Assembly: GCA_965240325.2 (NCBI GenBank)
Contig: OZ251225.1
Span: 3,844,001-3,908,000, forward strand
Direction of reading: 5' to 3'
Source: Rebecca billardiae RCC1528
Lineage: Eukaryota; Haptophyta
DNA: 64,000 nt
The notes below the pieces were generated by a model. The model did not search any database. It saw only the letters and a list, made by a program, of their open reading frames with translations, and was not told where the DNA came from. Each line of letters begins with the position of its first letter. Positions within the stretch are counted from its first letter, which is position 1. This document shows positions 22,845 through 33,944 of the stretch, in pieces. Made by a program: the position numbers and the translations under genes.

Positions 22845-22877
22845 CGCGCGCGCGCGCGCGCGCGCGCGCGCGCGCGG
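22845..22877. repeat. (GC)n microsatellite inside the transposon
   Basis: About 30 bases of alternating C and G lie between the outer and inner left repeats of the element. The alternation favours Z-DNA and slippage. Confidence 0.8.
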
Positions 22878-23098
22878 GGTGCGTCGACGGGTCGACTGAC
22901 CCCTATTGTGGAACGATTTTGGTTCCTCGCTCAGGACGGTGCCACTGCTGGCTCCTGAGCGTTCGCAGTCGGCCCACTGGCGCTCGCCGGCGTGCTGGTG
23001 GTGTGGGCACCCGCCCTCGACCCCGCAGCCGCCGGGGGGCACGTCTTGCCCGCGCGAACCCTCTCCACGATGAGTGATGCGGTCGACGAGCGTGTCCG

Positions 23099-23302
23099 TC
23101 ATCGACGCTCGCTCGCCTTCGCGTGGCGCCGGAGCCGCCGCCGACACCACCGCTTCCAGGGCATGCTGGAGAGCGTCGAGAAGGGCGCGCCGCTACGCAG
23201 GAAGAGGAGCGCCGCATCGATGCAGACCTGCCGCGTGGTCGGCGCGAAGCCGAGTAGCGCTATCTCCGCGACCCAGTTGGTGTGCATCTGCTCGACCGTC
23301 AC
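23099..23302 (-). pseudogene. Possible transposase N-terminal fragment (HTH)
   Basis: The minus-strand frame reads MHTNWVAEIALLGFAPTTRQ from an internal ATG and ends ...RRLRRHAKASERR. The pattern W-x-x-E-I-A-x-L-G-F-x-P-T-x-x-Q-V, followed by a second basic helix, is like the Tc5/CENP-B helix-turn-helix at the start of pogo-type transposases. Right after the stop, another frame continues with ASMTDTLVDRI, which suggests a frameshift. No DDE catalytic core is seen. The call rests on motif similarity and on the position inside a TA-flanked element. Confidence 0.35.
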
Positions 23303-24036
23303 AGCCGCTCAGCCGCGGCTTCAGCCCCAGCGGCCTCGACGGGCTGGTCGGGTCCTTCACCATCCGACAGAGCGTGGCCCGTTGTCACGGCATATGAGCC
23401 GAAGTCGGCGACAGCTGTGCCCTCACGCCAGCTCCCCGCTCTACACACAGTCCCTGATGGCTGCATCCGGCGGGTCGTAGTCCACTCGCGCCCAGCCGCT
23501 TCGCGCGGCGCGGCTCTCGCGCGGTCGGCAGGCGATGAAGCTGCTTTGCGGGGTTGGGCGTCGCCTGACGGTCCGGCACCTTCGGCTACGCGTTCATCAT
23601 CGCCACCAGTCAGCTCGCGCCGCCGCACCGCCCCCCGCCGCGGCGGGGCGTCCTCGACCCTCCAACCCAGGAATCAGCCATGCTGACCTGACCCAATTCG
23701 TGTCACTCGCGCTCCATCCACGAGTGCGGCAGCGGCAAGCCGGCTTGATTCCCTGCCCGGGCTGCTCTCGGGGAGCTCCCAAAAATACCGTGCGCGCCCT
23801 CCCGGCCGAAGCTTCGGCCTACAGGAGCCGAAAACCATTTTTTCACACCAGATTCTCAGCTCTGACTCCAGCAAACGATCGGCAGCGGACGGCGCTGGGG
23901 TGGGGCTATGGCGACGTTCTTGGGCTCGTTGGACGCGCCTTGGCCAGGCGCACACGGCGGTAGCCGCCGATCTCATCGCCTCCGCGACATCCGAGCTCTA
24001 CATAGGAAAAACTGGCGCCGTTCCACAATAGGGGTC

Positions 24037-24061
24037 CGTTCCACAATAGGGGTTAAGACGC
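24037..24061 (-). repeat. Right terminal inverted repeat
   Basis: A 25-base end followed by TA. A shorter second copy of the motif in the same orientation precedes it at 24019-24035. Confidence 0.85.
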
Positions 24062-24063
24062 TA

Positions 24064-24801
24064 CGTTCGTTCTACGGAAAAGGACCGCGGAACCGGCGGT
24101 CATATATAGCAGCAGCTGGTTGCACGTAGTAGTTCAATACAGCTGATCCGGAAGCACTCAAGACCGTCGTACTCAGTAGTTAGTAGTACCGCCGGTAGAC
24201 TCTAGACAGCACTCAGCAGCCGCGGCCACTCCGCGCGGTCCGGGCACTCCGCGAGTGCCTGCCGCGAGCCGAGACAGCTGCTCGCCGCGACAGTCTTCGA
24301 TGACGATCATCATCCGAGACCGATGCTAATATATATAAGCAGTGTGATGAGCTAAGTCCCCCGAAGTCGCTGCGCAAGTCGTCGCGTCGCAAGCACGGTA
24401 CGCGTATCGATCATAATATTCATATCCGGCGTCGTGGCATCACGGTGGCAGGCGGCAGTCTGAGTCCCGGGGACTCGCCGAGTGATTTCCGGGGAGGACG
24501 GGAGGCAGCCAGCTGGCAGCTGCTGTCGCGGCCGATGTGTCGATCTGTTTACTGCATGCCATGCTGTCAGCATGCAAGCAGAGTCATCATCAATACGCGG
24601 CGCCAGTGGGGCTGTGGGGCCGAGCCCGACGACCGACACCGGTTAGACGCGGTCCGACGGTGGCATCGTCGTGTGATTGCAAGCCGCGCGGCAGGTGATC
24701 GGGTGGGGTGTGCCGATATCAGACTAGTCAGAGCTCAGTCAGCGCAGACCGACCGTGGCTCCGAGCGCACAGCGGGCGGGCCGAGCTGGGCTCTCTCTCT
24801 C
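24064..24801. other. Intergenic, no gene seen
   Basis: Mixed composition with AT-rich patches (CATATATAG near 24100, ATATATATAAGC near 24330) and ATCATC motifs. A CT-rich run, CTCTCTCTCTCTC, lies at 24791-24803 against the OLA1 stop codon. No coding signal. Confidence 0.55.
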
Positions 24802-26362
24802 TCACTTCTTCTTCTCCGCCGTCACCTGAGGAGCGGGGGGCGGCGGGAGGTGTGTGTGAGCGCGCGGCTGGGGGCGGCGACGGCGTCGCACTCGCGCGGC
24901 GGCAGCGCACGTTGAACTTGAAGTAGATGATCTGCGTACACCGCGCGCGCGCGAGGCGGCCGGGTGGCAGGCAGGGCGGAGGTGAGCCGCGGGCGGCGAG
25001 CGGTGTGGGCGGCGCGGCATGGAAGCGCGCGCGCGTCCGCGCACGCGCGCACGTCGCCGTCCTGCACGATGTACTCCTTCCCCTTCATCTGATACTTGCC
25101 GGCCGCCTTGCACGCGGCCTCCGACCCCGCCTCGGACCAGTCCGGGTAGTGCATCACCTCCGCCATGATGAACCCCCTTTCAAAGTCGGTGTGGATCGTG
25201 CCCGCCGCTTGCGGCGCCTGCGGGCCGCGAGCGAGCGAGCGGCGCGCAGCGGCGCAGCGGCGCAGCGGCACGGCCGCGCGCGTGAGCGGCGGCGCGGCTC
25301 CGCGCGGGCGCGCGGCGCGCTGCGCGCGCGGCTCGCCCGCTCGGCGCGCCCCGCCGTCTGATCGCGCCGCCGCACCTTGCACGGATTTCTGATCGTCCAG
25401 CACTTGACCTCGTCCGCGCCCGCGGTGAAGAAGTGGATGAGCCGCAGCAGGTGGTAGCCGGTGGTGACGATCTTGGGCATCATGCTCTTGACCTTGTGCT
25501 CCTCGAGGTACGCCTTGCGCGCGTCCTCGTCCATCTCCACCAGCTTCGCCTCCACCTCCGCCGAGTACGGGATGATCGTCTCGCCGGGGCAGTTCTCGTC
25601 CACGTAGCCCTTGACCTTGGCCAGCCACTTGTTCTTCTGCCGCAGGAAGTCTTTCTCCGTCATGTTCACGAGGTACATGGCGGGCTTGGCGGTGAGGAGC
25701 TGCACCTCGTTGAGGATGTCGATCTCCTTGTACCCCCACTTGAGCGCCTCGACGGCGAAGCGCAGGTCCTTCCCCTCCTCCATCCACTTGAGCGCCGCCT
25801 CGAGCGTGTCGAGCGCCTCCTTGGCCTTCTTGTTCTTCGCGTCGCGCTTGTACTCCTTCTGCGCCTCGGGGATCTGCTTGTTGATCATCTCGATGTCCTT
25901 CATGCGCAGCTCGGCGCGGATGATGTCGAGGTCGCGCAGCGGGTCGCACGCGCCCTCCGTGTGCGTCACGCCCGTCTCCTTCTCCTCGAACACGCGCACG
26001 ATGTGGAAGATGGCGTCGGTCGCGCGGATGTGCGAGAGGAACGCGTTGCCCAGGCCCTCGCCCTCGTGCGCGTTCTTGACGAGCCCGGCGATGTCGGTGA
26101 CGGTGAGCCAGGCGGGCACCTTGCTCGCCGGCTGGTACTTCTCGCACAGCGTGTCGAACCGCTCGTCCGGCACCTTGACGCGCGAGGTCGACGGGTCGAT
26201 CGTGCAGAACGGGAAGTTCTCCGCCGGCACCGACATGCCGCACAGCACGTTGAAGGTGGTGGACTTGCCAACGTTGGGCAGGCCGACGAGGCCGGCCGAG
26301 ACGTTGTTGCCCGGCCGGCCGAGCATCGGCGGCAGCTCGACGGGGCCCTTCTTCGGCGGCAT
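24802..26362 (-). CDS. OLA1: Obg-like ATPase 1 (YchF family)
   Basis: Four coding exons: 26362-25376, 25217-25053, a 21-base micro-exon 24931-24911, and 24825-24802, all phase 0. Together they encode about 398 residues, the usual OLA1 length. The G1 motif is GLPNVGKST (~27). G2/G3 follow ([31 protein letters not shown]), a coiled-coil insert lies at ~140-210, and the G4 equivalent is [10 protein letters not shown]. The TGS domain spans the exon 1/2 joint (CWTIRNPCK then [16 protein letters not shown]). It ends [25 protein letters not shown], and that ending is recovered only if the micro-exon is included. Family members are cytosolic P-loop ATPases linked to ribosomes and stress responses. 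It is divergent from the UNR-like gene, 191 bases between starts. Confidence 0.95.
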
Positions 26363-26553
26363 TCTTGGCGCCGCGGTGGACGAGCGGACTCTACGATGGA
26401 TGCGCGCGCGCAGAGTGGCGCCGACTGGGGAAGTGACGCGCCCTCGTGTCCGGGCTTGGGCGCGGCAATCCGGGCGGCTCGTGACGCGGCCGCCCGCTGA
26501 GAGCCGGCGCGGGAGTTGGCTCGTCCCGTGGCGGCGTCGCGCGCGGGGAAGTC

Positions 26554-27780
26554 ATGTCGTGGCGTGACACGAATTCGGATGGCACCCCGCGGGGCGAGGG
26601 CGAGGAGCGCTCTGGCGGGCGGGGCGGTGGCGTTGGCGGCGGGAGCGACGGCGGTGCCTTCGACGACCGCAGATCGCAGGGCTTCTCGCGCGGCGACGAC
26701 CGGGACGGCCCGGGGCCCGGGTCGGGCGGGGCGGGCGGCTATGGGCCCGGCGGCGGCGGCCGCGGGCGCGGCGGGCGCGGGGGCGGGCGCGGCGGGCGCG
26801 GCGGCTTCTTCGACAACGGGCCGCCACCGCCGCCCATCGACCCCGCCGACAAGCAGGTCGGCGTCGTCACCTTCATCAAGGACTCGTACGGCTTCCTGCA
26901 GACGGACGACTCGAGCCGCGTCTTCTTCCACTTCTCCGAGCTGCTGGGCAACGCGGCGCTGCACCTCGGGGACACGGTGCTCTTCGGCACGCGGGTGGAC
27001 CCGCGGTCGCACAAGACGTGCGCCGTGCAGCTCGCCGTGCTCTCGCCCGAGGAGCTCGCCGCCGTCGACGTGAGCGCCGAGCGGCTTGTGGGCAACGTGG
27101 TCGTGCCTCCGCGGCGCGGCCGCAAGGAGCAGGGCGCGGCGACGGGGCGCGTGCAGGTGCAGGCGGGCGCGGAGGGCAGCGGCACCGAGATCCTCTCGTT
27201 CGGGCTGGCCGACGTCGACCCCCAGTCCATCGCGCTGTGCGCCGGCGACATCGTCCAGCTCAACGTCGCCGTCGAGCGCGTGACGCGCCGGCGCAAGGCG
27301 TGGCGTGTCGCCTTCCTGGAGTCGACGCTGCCGCGCGCGAGCGGCACGGTCACGACGCTCAAGGAGTCGTTCGGCTTCCTCTCGAGCCCGGAGCACGCGG
27401 AGCAGTTCTTCTTCCACTTCTCCGAGCTGCCCGACGAGCTGCGCGAGCGCCACGCGCTGCACGTCGGGCAGGACCTCGAGTTTGCGATCACGGAGGGCGA
27501 CGCGCGCGCGGACGCGCGGCCGCGCGCGCACGGCGGCGCGCCGCAGCCGGCCGCGCGCGCGGCGATCCGCCTCAAGCCGCTGCCGAAGGGCACGGTGGTG
27601 TGGAAGACGCAGCTGCCGGGCGTGTACATCGGCGAGGTCGCCACCGTCTTCCAGCGCGTGCGCAAGCGCGCGCCCGACGGGCACGGCAACGTGGTCGTCA
27701 AGATCGACGGCCGCATCATCTGCACGGCAGAGCTCGGCGGCGCGGCGGCCGGCGCACCCGCGCCCGACGAGCGCGCGCCC

Positions 27781-27817
<37 letters not shown>

Positions 27818-30034
27818 GCGCGCCCGCCGGGGCGGAGGCGGAGGGCGCGCGCGGCGCGTACCCCGGCGCGAGCTTCCCCTTCGAGCTCAGCATCGACGAG
27901 CCCGCGGGCGGGCCGCACGAGCCGCAGCCGCTGCAGCAGCAGGGCCTGGAGGGGCAGGCGGAGGAGGGCGCGGGCGCGCACGGCGCCGCACGGCCGCCCG
28001 CCGCCGCGGAGCCCGCCACGGCGAATGGCGGCGGCGAGGCGCCGGCGGCGGGCGCGAGCGGCGGCGCCTCCGCCGCGCCCGCCTCCTCCGCCCCCGCCCC
28101 CGCCCCGCAGCCGGACCTCTCCCTCATCCAGCCCGGACTGGCCGTGCGCTTCTGCCTCGAGCGAGACGCGCTGAGCGCCAAGCTGAGTGCGGCCAACGTG
28201 CAGCTGCTCGGGCCGGGGGAGGACGAGGGGGCGGAGGAGGACGCGCGCGAGACGGGCGTGCTGGACGCGCTCAGGGACGGCGTGGCGTACGTGCAGTGCG
28301 CACAGCGCGACGCGCAGGCCTTCTTCCACCCGTCCGCGCTCGGCAAGCACAAGGGGGCGCTGCGGCCGGGCGCGGAGCTGCGCTTCAGCCTGCGCCGGCT
28401 GAGCGCGCACTCGGCGCGCGGCGGCGTGCGGCTGCTCGCGCACGGCGTGGAGGTGCTGCCGCACGGCTCGGTGGCGCTGGACGAGCTGCTCGAGAAGGAC
28501 GTGCTCGGCCTCGTCAAGAAGCTCCCCGCCAAGGGCAAGGACAACGGCCTCGTCGCGTACGGCCCAGCCGTCGCGTTCGACGCGAGCGTGGGCACCGCGC
28601 CCGCGCCCGGCGGCGGCGGCGGCGCCGACTCGGAGCACAGCCACGGGCACGGGCACGGGCACGGGCACGGCGCGCACGGGCACGGCGCGCACGCGCACGG
28701 CGGGCCGTTCGCCAGGCACGAGGCCAAGACGCGCTCCGAGCTCGTGCGCTCGTGGCGCACCTCCACGCCCGAGCCCACCGAAGCGCACCCGCCCGCCGCC
28801 GCCGCGCCCGCCGCGGCCAAGGCGGGCGCGGACGGGGCGGCGGCGGCGGCGGCGGCGCCCGCGCCCGCGCCCGCGGCCGCGCCGCCCGCCGCCGCGCCGC
28901 CCGCGCGCTTCGCGGACGCGCACGAGCCCTCGGCGCACGCGGCGGCGCACGCGGCGGCGCCGGCGGCCGCGGCCGCCGCCGCCGCCGCCGCCGCCGCCGC
29001 CCCGAGCGCGGAGGCCGCCGCCCTCTCCGCCGCCTTCCGCTCGACCGACGTCTGCGAGGGGCAGCGGCTGCAGGCGGGCGACGAGGTTGTCTTCACGCTC
29101 GTCAAGGCGGTGCGCACGCACAAGCACAGCGCGCGCGAGCTGCGGCCCACCACGTACGAGGGCACGGTCGAGTCGGTCAAGGGCTCGTACGGTGCGTGGC
29201 CGCGCGCGGCGCGCGCGGGGCCGGCGCGCGCGTGCGCCGCGCCGCTGCCCTCACAGACGGAGCCGCGCGCCCTGCCGCCGCCTCCGCCGGGCGCGTGCGC
29301 TGTGCGCGCGTGCGCGCGCGCTGCCGTGCGCGCAGGCTTCATCAAGGTGCCCAGCCTCGCGCCGCGCCCCTTCTTCTTCCACGCCAGCGAGGTGGCGGGC
29401 GGCGCCGAGCTGCACGCGGGCGACGTGTGCGCGTGCGGCATGCGCCAGGCCGGCCGCTCCAGGGAGCGCAACGCCGTGCGGCTTGTGCGCACAGCGCAGG
29501 TGTGCGCGTGCGCGCGTGCGCGAGGGCGCGCGCGCGCGGGCGTGCCGCGCCCGCGCTGCTCCGCGCCGCCGCCGCTGCGCGCGCGCGGCCGCTCACGCCG
29601 CGCGCGCGCGCGCGGCCGCTCACGCCGCGCGCGCGCGCGCGCCGACCCGCTCGCAGGCGCCGCCCGCCGCCGCGCCGCACCGGCCGACCGTGCTGCAGCA
29701 CTCGCGCGCCAAGGGCGAGGTCGGGCACGGCGTGATCCGTCAGGCGCACGGCCCAGACGGCACGCGCGGCTTCTCGCGCGGCCGCGGCAAGTCGCTCGCC
29801 GCGCTCGGCTTCGTGCCCTTCGGCAGCGCGGCGCCGAGCGCGGGGCCAGCGACGCACGCGCCCGAGCCGGCCGGCGCGGCCGCCGAGGGCGCGGCCGCCG
29901 GCGCGGCCGGCGCGGCGCAGCACACGCCGGCAGCCGCCCCGCCATCCGCCTCGGCGGCTGGCAGCGCGGCGGCGTTGGCGCCGACCGCGGGCGCAGCAGC
30001 AGAGCCCGCCGCCGCGGCGGCCGAGCAGCAGTAA
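26554..30034 (+). CDS. UNR/CSDE1-like multi-cold-shock-domain RNA-binding protein
   Basis: Exons 26554-29191, 29336-29499 and 29657-30034 give about 1,059 residues. The first intron (donor GTGCGT) splits a cold-shock RNP1 motif: VKGSYG joins FIKVPSL perfectly. The second donor could be at 29500 (GTGTGC) or 15 bases earlier (GTGCGC); both keep frame. After an RGG-rich N-terminus (~1-95) come repeated cold-shock domains with FGF/YGF cores (KDSYGFLQ ~110, KESFGFLS ~271, GSYGFIK ~879), each followed by FFFH(F/A)SE. Degenerate copies lie between them, as in animal UNR. Low-complexity Ala runs and a His/Gly tract (GHGHGHGHG, ~695) separate them. A last domain (RAKGEVGHGVIRQAHG) precedes an Ala-rich tail. 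By family it binds single-stranded RNA and controls translation and mRNA decay in the cytoplasm. Confidence 0.88.
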
Positions 30035-30700
30035 GTCGAGCAGTCGGCGACGCCTGCTTGGGTCATGTGCATCGCGCCGTGACTACTGTGCTGCGCGCGG
30101 GCTGCTGCGCTGCTGCATCATCAATACGCTCGTTCTGACGAGTGAGCAGTCGACGTGATCGTCACGCGACACTCGCTGCGCGTCGTCGGCTCACGGCTGT
30201 CTCGGCTCGGACTCCGTCGGAGACGACAAAGCCTGATGAGCATCAGTACTGTATCGTCATCAGCGCTGGTATTTGACACTGATGCTAGCGCGTACGACTC
30301 AGCAATAGTCGTATAGTAGTTATTATATATATATTACTTATTAGTATATTAATTAATTATGCGCGCACTGATGCTATATATAGCGCTGACACTGCGCGAT
30401 GCTGCGCGATGTTATTGCGCGATGCTGCCGATGATGCTGAGATTGATGACGCCGACGAGACGACCATGTCACAACTCACCATGTGAGTGATGACCATGTC
30501 GACCATCGCAAAGCGGCGGGTGTCGGCCGTGTCGGGTGAGGACGGACGTGTCGTTGATGACGGCCCGGCGCTGCATGGCGCTGCGCGGCGGCAACGGCAC
30601 CTCGGCTTGCGCCGGCAGCGCCGCAGCGCCCGGTGCCGCCCCGGCGCACGCGCGGCCCGGCGCTGCGGACGGCGTGACGTGCAGGCGGATCGACGGCGGC
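30035..30700. other. Intergenic between convergent genes, AT-rich island
   Basis: No gene seen. From about 30240 to 30450 there are repeated GATGA/TCATC motifs around a strongly AT-rich core (TTATTATATATATATTACTT near 30320-30360). It separates the 3' ends of the UNR-like and chromatin genes. Confidence 0.6.
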
Positions 30701-33700
30701 CTACGACGAGCGGCGCGACTTGGCGGGGCGCGCGGCCTCCTGCGGCTCCTGCTCGGGCTGCTCGGCCGCGAGCACGGTGGCGTCGTCCCAGAGCCCGACG
30801 AGGTGGGCGAGGGCGCTGGTTGTGCTCGCGCGGCGCACTTGCTCCACCCACGCGGCACACATCTCCGCACTCCACACGCTGAGGGAGCGGACGCGCGCGG
30901 CGGCGTGCGGCGGCGCGCGCCAGGGGGCCACGCCGGGCGCGCGGGGCGTGTGAGCGCGGGCGCGGGCGGCGCGCGCGGGCGGCGCGCGCGGCGCGTCTCC
31001 CGTCAGCGGCGGCGGCGGCGGCGTTGGCGCGCGCGCGGCGCGCGCCGCACCGCAGCCCCTCGGCGGAGACGCCGCTCTGCGCGGCCGCCTCGTGCAGGGC
31101 GAGCGCGCACGCCGCCACCTCGCCCACCTCCGTGGCGGCGCCGAGCGCGCGCAGCCAGTCCGCGCGGCGCGCGTCCGCGCGCGCGCCGCCGCCCTCGCCC
31201 GCGCGCCACGCGCTCGCCGCCCCGGCCGGCTTGCCCTGCGCGGCCGCGACGAGCGCGCCGACGCGCGCCTCCGCCCGCTCGAGCAGAGCCTTGAGCGCGC
31301 GCAGCCGCGCAGCCCACGGCGGCAGCTCGGGCGGCGCCGCGGCGGCGGGCGCGGGGTCGGGCGGCGGCTCGGGCGCGGGCGCGGCGTCGGCGTCGGCGTC
31401 CGCGGCCGCGCCCGAGCCCGCCGCGGCGGCCGCGGCCGCGCGCTCGCGCTCGAGCGCGAGCTGGCGCTCGGTCTGGCGCGCGGCGGGCGGCGGGTGCTGC
31501 TGCTCCGGCGGCCCGCCCGCGCGCCCACCCGCCGGCTTGGCGCCGCGCGCGCCGCCCGCCGGCTCGGCGCTCGGGTTGAGCTCCGGCGCGCGCCGCAGCG
31601 CAGACGCCAGCTGAGGCCTGAGCGCACCCAGCTCTTGCAGCAGCGCACCCTCGCGCACCGCCTTGGGGTGGAGGTACGCGAGCAGCGCGTCGAGCTGCGC
31701 GCCGGTCTCGACGACGAGCCACTCGGCCGACTCGGCCGGCGGGGCGTCGGCCGCCGGCGCGCCGCCGGCCGCGTCCGCCTCCGACGGCGCGCCGCGCGCG
31801 TGCGCCGCCGCCGCGCGCCCCTGCTGCTGCAGCTGCGCGTGTGTGAGCGGCAGTTGAACAAACACGCGCCCGCCGCCGCTCGCGCCGCCCAGCCGCCAGT
31901 AGCGCGCGCCGAAGCGGTCGGAGCCGAGCGGCTCGGTGCGCACGCGGAGCGCGCTCAGCTCGCGCTCCAGCCGGCGCACGGTGCGCGTGGCCTTGGCGAG
32001 GGCGGCCGCGTCGGAGGCGGGCGGCGCGGACGGGTCGAGCTGCGCAGTGGGCGTGCGCTGCCGCTTGCGCGCGCCGCCGCCGCCGCCGCCGCTGCCCTCG
32101 TCCGCCGCGCTCGCCGCCTCGCGCGCGCATGCCCTCTCCTCCCGCTCCGCCTCGAGCGCCTCCAGCTCCGCCTCCGCGCCGCGCAGCTCGCGCCGCAGCT
32201 CCGCGGCCTGCTCCTCGTGCCGCTCGAGCGTGGCGCGCAGCTGCGCGCTGTCCAGCACGCGCTCCACCAGCCAGTGCAGCAGCGTGGTGCGCTGCGCGGG
32301 GCTCAGACCGGACTCGTACTCGGCGCAGCCGAGCGCGAGGCGGAGCGCGCGGCGCGCGGGGCCCTCCGCGGCCGCGGCCGCGGCCGCCGCCTCGGCCGCC
32401 TCCGCCTCCGCCTCCTCCTCCGCCGCGCCGGCAGGCGAGGCCTCGTCCGCGCCGTCGTCCGCGCCAGGCGCTCCGGCCGCCGCGGCGCCGCGCGCGCGCG
32501 GCGGCGGCAGGCTGGCACGCGACGCGGCGCGCGAGAGCGCGGGCGGCTCCGCGCCCTCCGCGCCCGCGGCCACGTCGCCGAACAGCCGCCCGTCGTGCTG
32601 CAGCAGCAGCCGCAGCCCCTCCGCCCACGCCAGCAGCGCGTACGGCCGCAGCTGCGGCAGGCTGAACAGCCGGTACGTGGGCGCCAGGCACTCCGCGCCG
32701 CACACGAGCGCGTCGCCGGTAGCGAGCTCGAGCATGGCGCAGTGCAGCGCGGGGAGCGCGTCCGCGAGCTCGGGCTGCGCGCCCGGCGGCTGCCCGAGCA
32801 GCGCCGCCTGCAGCGCGCCCAGCGGCAGCCGCTGCGCCTCCAGCCCCGCCGCGGGGCCGATGCAGTTGACGAAGTCCCACGCCTGCAGCAGCGGCGTGCT
32901 CAGGCAGGGGGGCACCGCGCGCAGCTCGAGGGGCGGGAGCGCCGGCGGCGGCGGGAGCGGCGGCAGCACGCTCGGCACGGGCTGCGTCGGCAGCAGCGGG
33001 TACACGTACGCGGGCGGGGGCGGAGGAGCAGCCGGAGGCGGAGGCGCGCCGCCCTCGGCGCCGCTCGCGCACGCCGACGCGGCGGCGGGCGCGCCCGCCG
33101 CCGCGCCGCCCGCCGCGCCGCCCGCCGCGCCGCCCGCCGCGCCGCCCGCCGCGCCCGCGCCGCCGCAGAAGGCGTGCAGCGCGCTGTGCGGCGGCGCCTC
33201 CTCCTCCTTCGCGCCCAGCCGCCGCCTGAGCTGCGCCTCCCGCCGCAGCAGCTCCTCGTCCTCCATCGGGAACGTGGCGAGCAGCGCGCGCGCCTCCGCC
33301 TGCGCGCGGGGCGGTGCGCGGTGCGAGGGGCGCGGCGGGCTCAGGGCCCGCGGCGGCGCACGCGCGCGCACGCGCACGTGACGCGCGCCCACACGCAGCA
33401 CGCGCACGCGCCCACGCAGCACACACGCAGGGCGCGGGGCCTCGCGCCAGCCTCTCACCAGCTGCGTCTTGAGCCGCTCCCTCTCCGCCGCGCGTCGCTC
33501 CTTGTCGCCCGCCCTCTGTGCGCGCTCCGCCTCCTTGGTCTCCTCGCGCGCCGCGCGCTCGGCGAGCCTGCGCTGCTCGCTCGCCATCAGCGCGCGCTCC
33601 CTCGCGCGCAGCGCCGCCTCCGCCTTCGCCACGCGCGCCTGCGCCTTGTCGCGCTTGGCGGCCGCGCGCCGCACCTTGCGCGCCGTCAGCGCCTCCTCGG

Positions 33701-33904
33701 CGCGGATGCGCGCGAGCTGCGATTGCAGGTAGGCGGGGTCGTCCACGGCGCTGATCACCTCGAGCGTGGCGCGCGGGGGCAGCTTGCGCGCGGCGCCGCC
33801 CGCGCCGACGGCCGCGCCGACGCTCGGCGCCGCGCCCGCAGCGCCGCCGCCGCCGCCGCCACCGTCGTCGTCGTCGTCGTCCGCGCCGCCGCCCTCCTCC
33901 GCCT

Positions 33905-33944
<40 letters not shown>

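Larger units (their letters stand above)
22691..24061. mobile_element. TA-flanked DNA transposon, Tc1/mariner-pogo-like, decayed
   Basis: Terminal inverted repeats of 25 bases lie at 22691-22715 and 24037-24061 and match at 24 positions (core CTTAACCCCTATTGTGGAAC). A TA dinucleotide sits immediately outside each end (22689-22690 and 24062-24063), as expected for TA target-site duplications. Additional copies of CCCCTATTGTGGAACG lie just inside: 22899-22915 in the left-end orientation, and 24019-24035 in the right-end orientation, next to the right terminal repeat. Such subterminal repeats are typical of transposase-binding ends. The 1.37-kb interior has no intact transposase. A minus-strand fragment at 23099-23302 resembles a Tc5/CENP-B-type helix-turn-helix. 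The element is probably non-autonomous or dead. Confidence 0.8.

Noticed and set aside
22845-22877. Alternating GC run considered as a CRISPR or telomere-like array
   Set aside because: A simple dinucleotide microsatellite with no spacers. No CRISPR array exists in the window.
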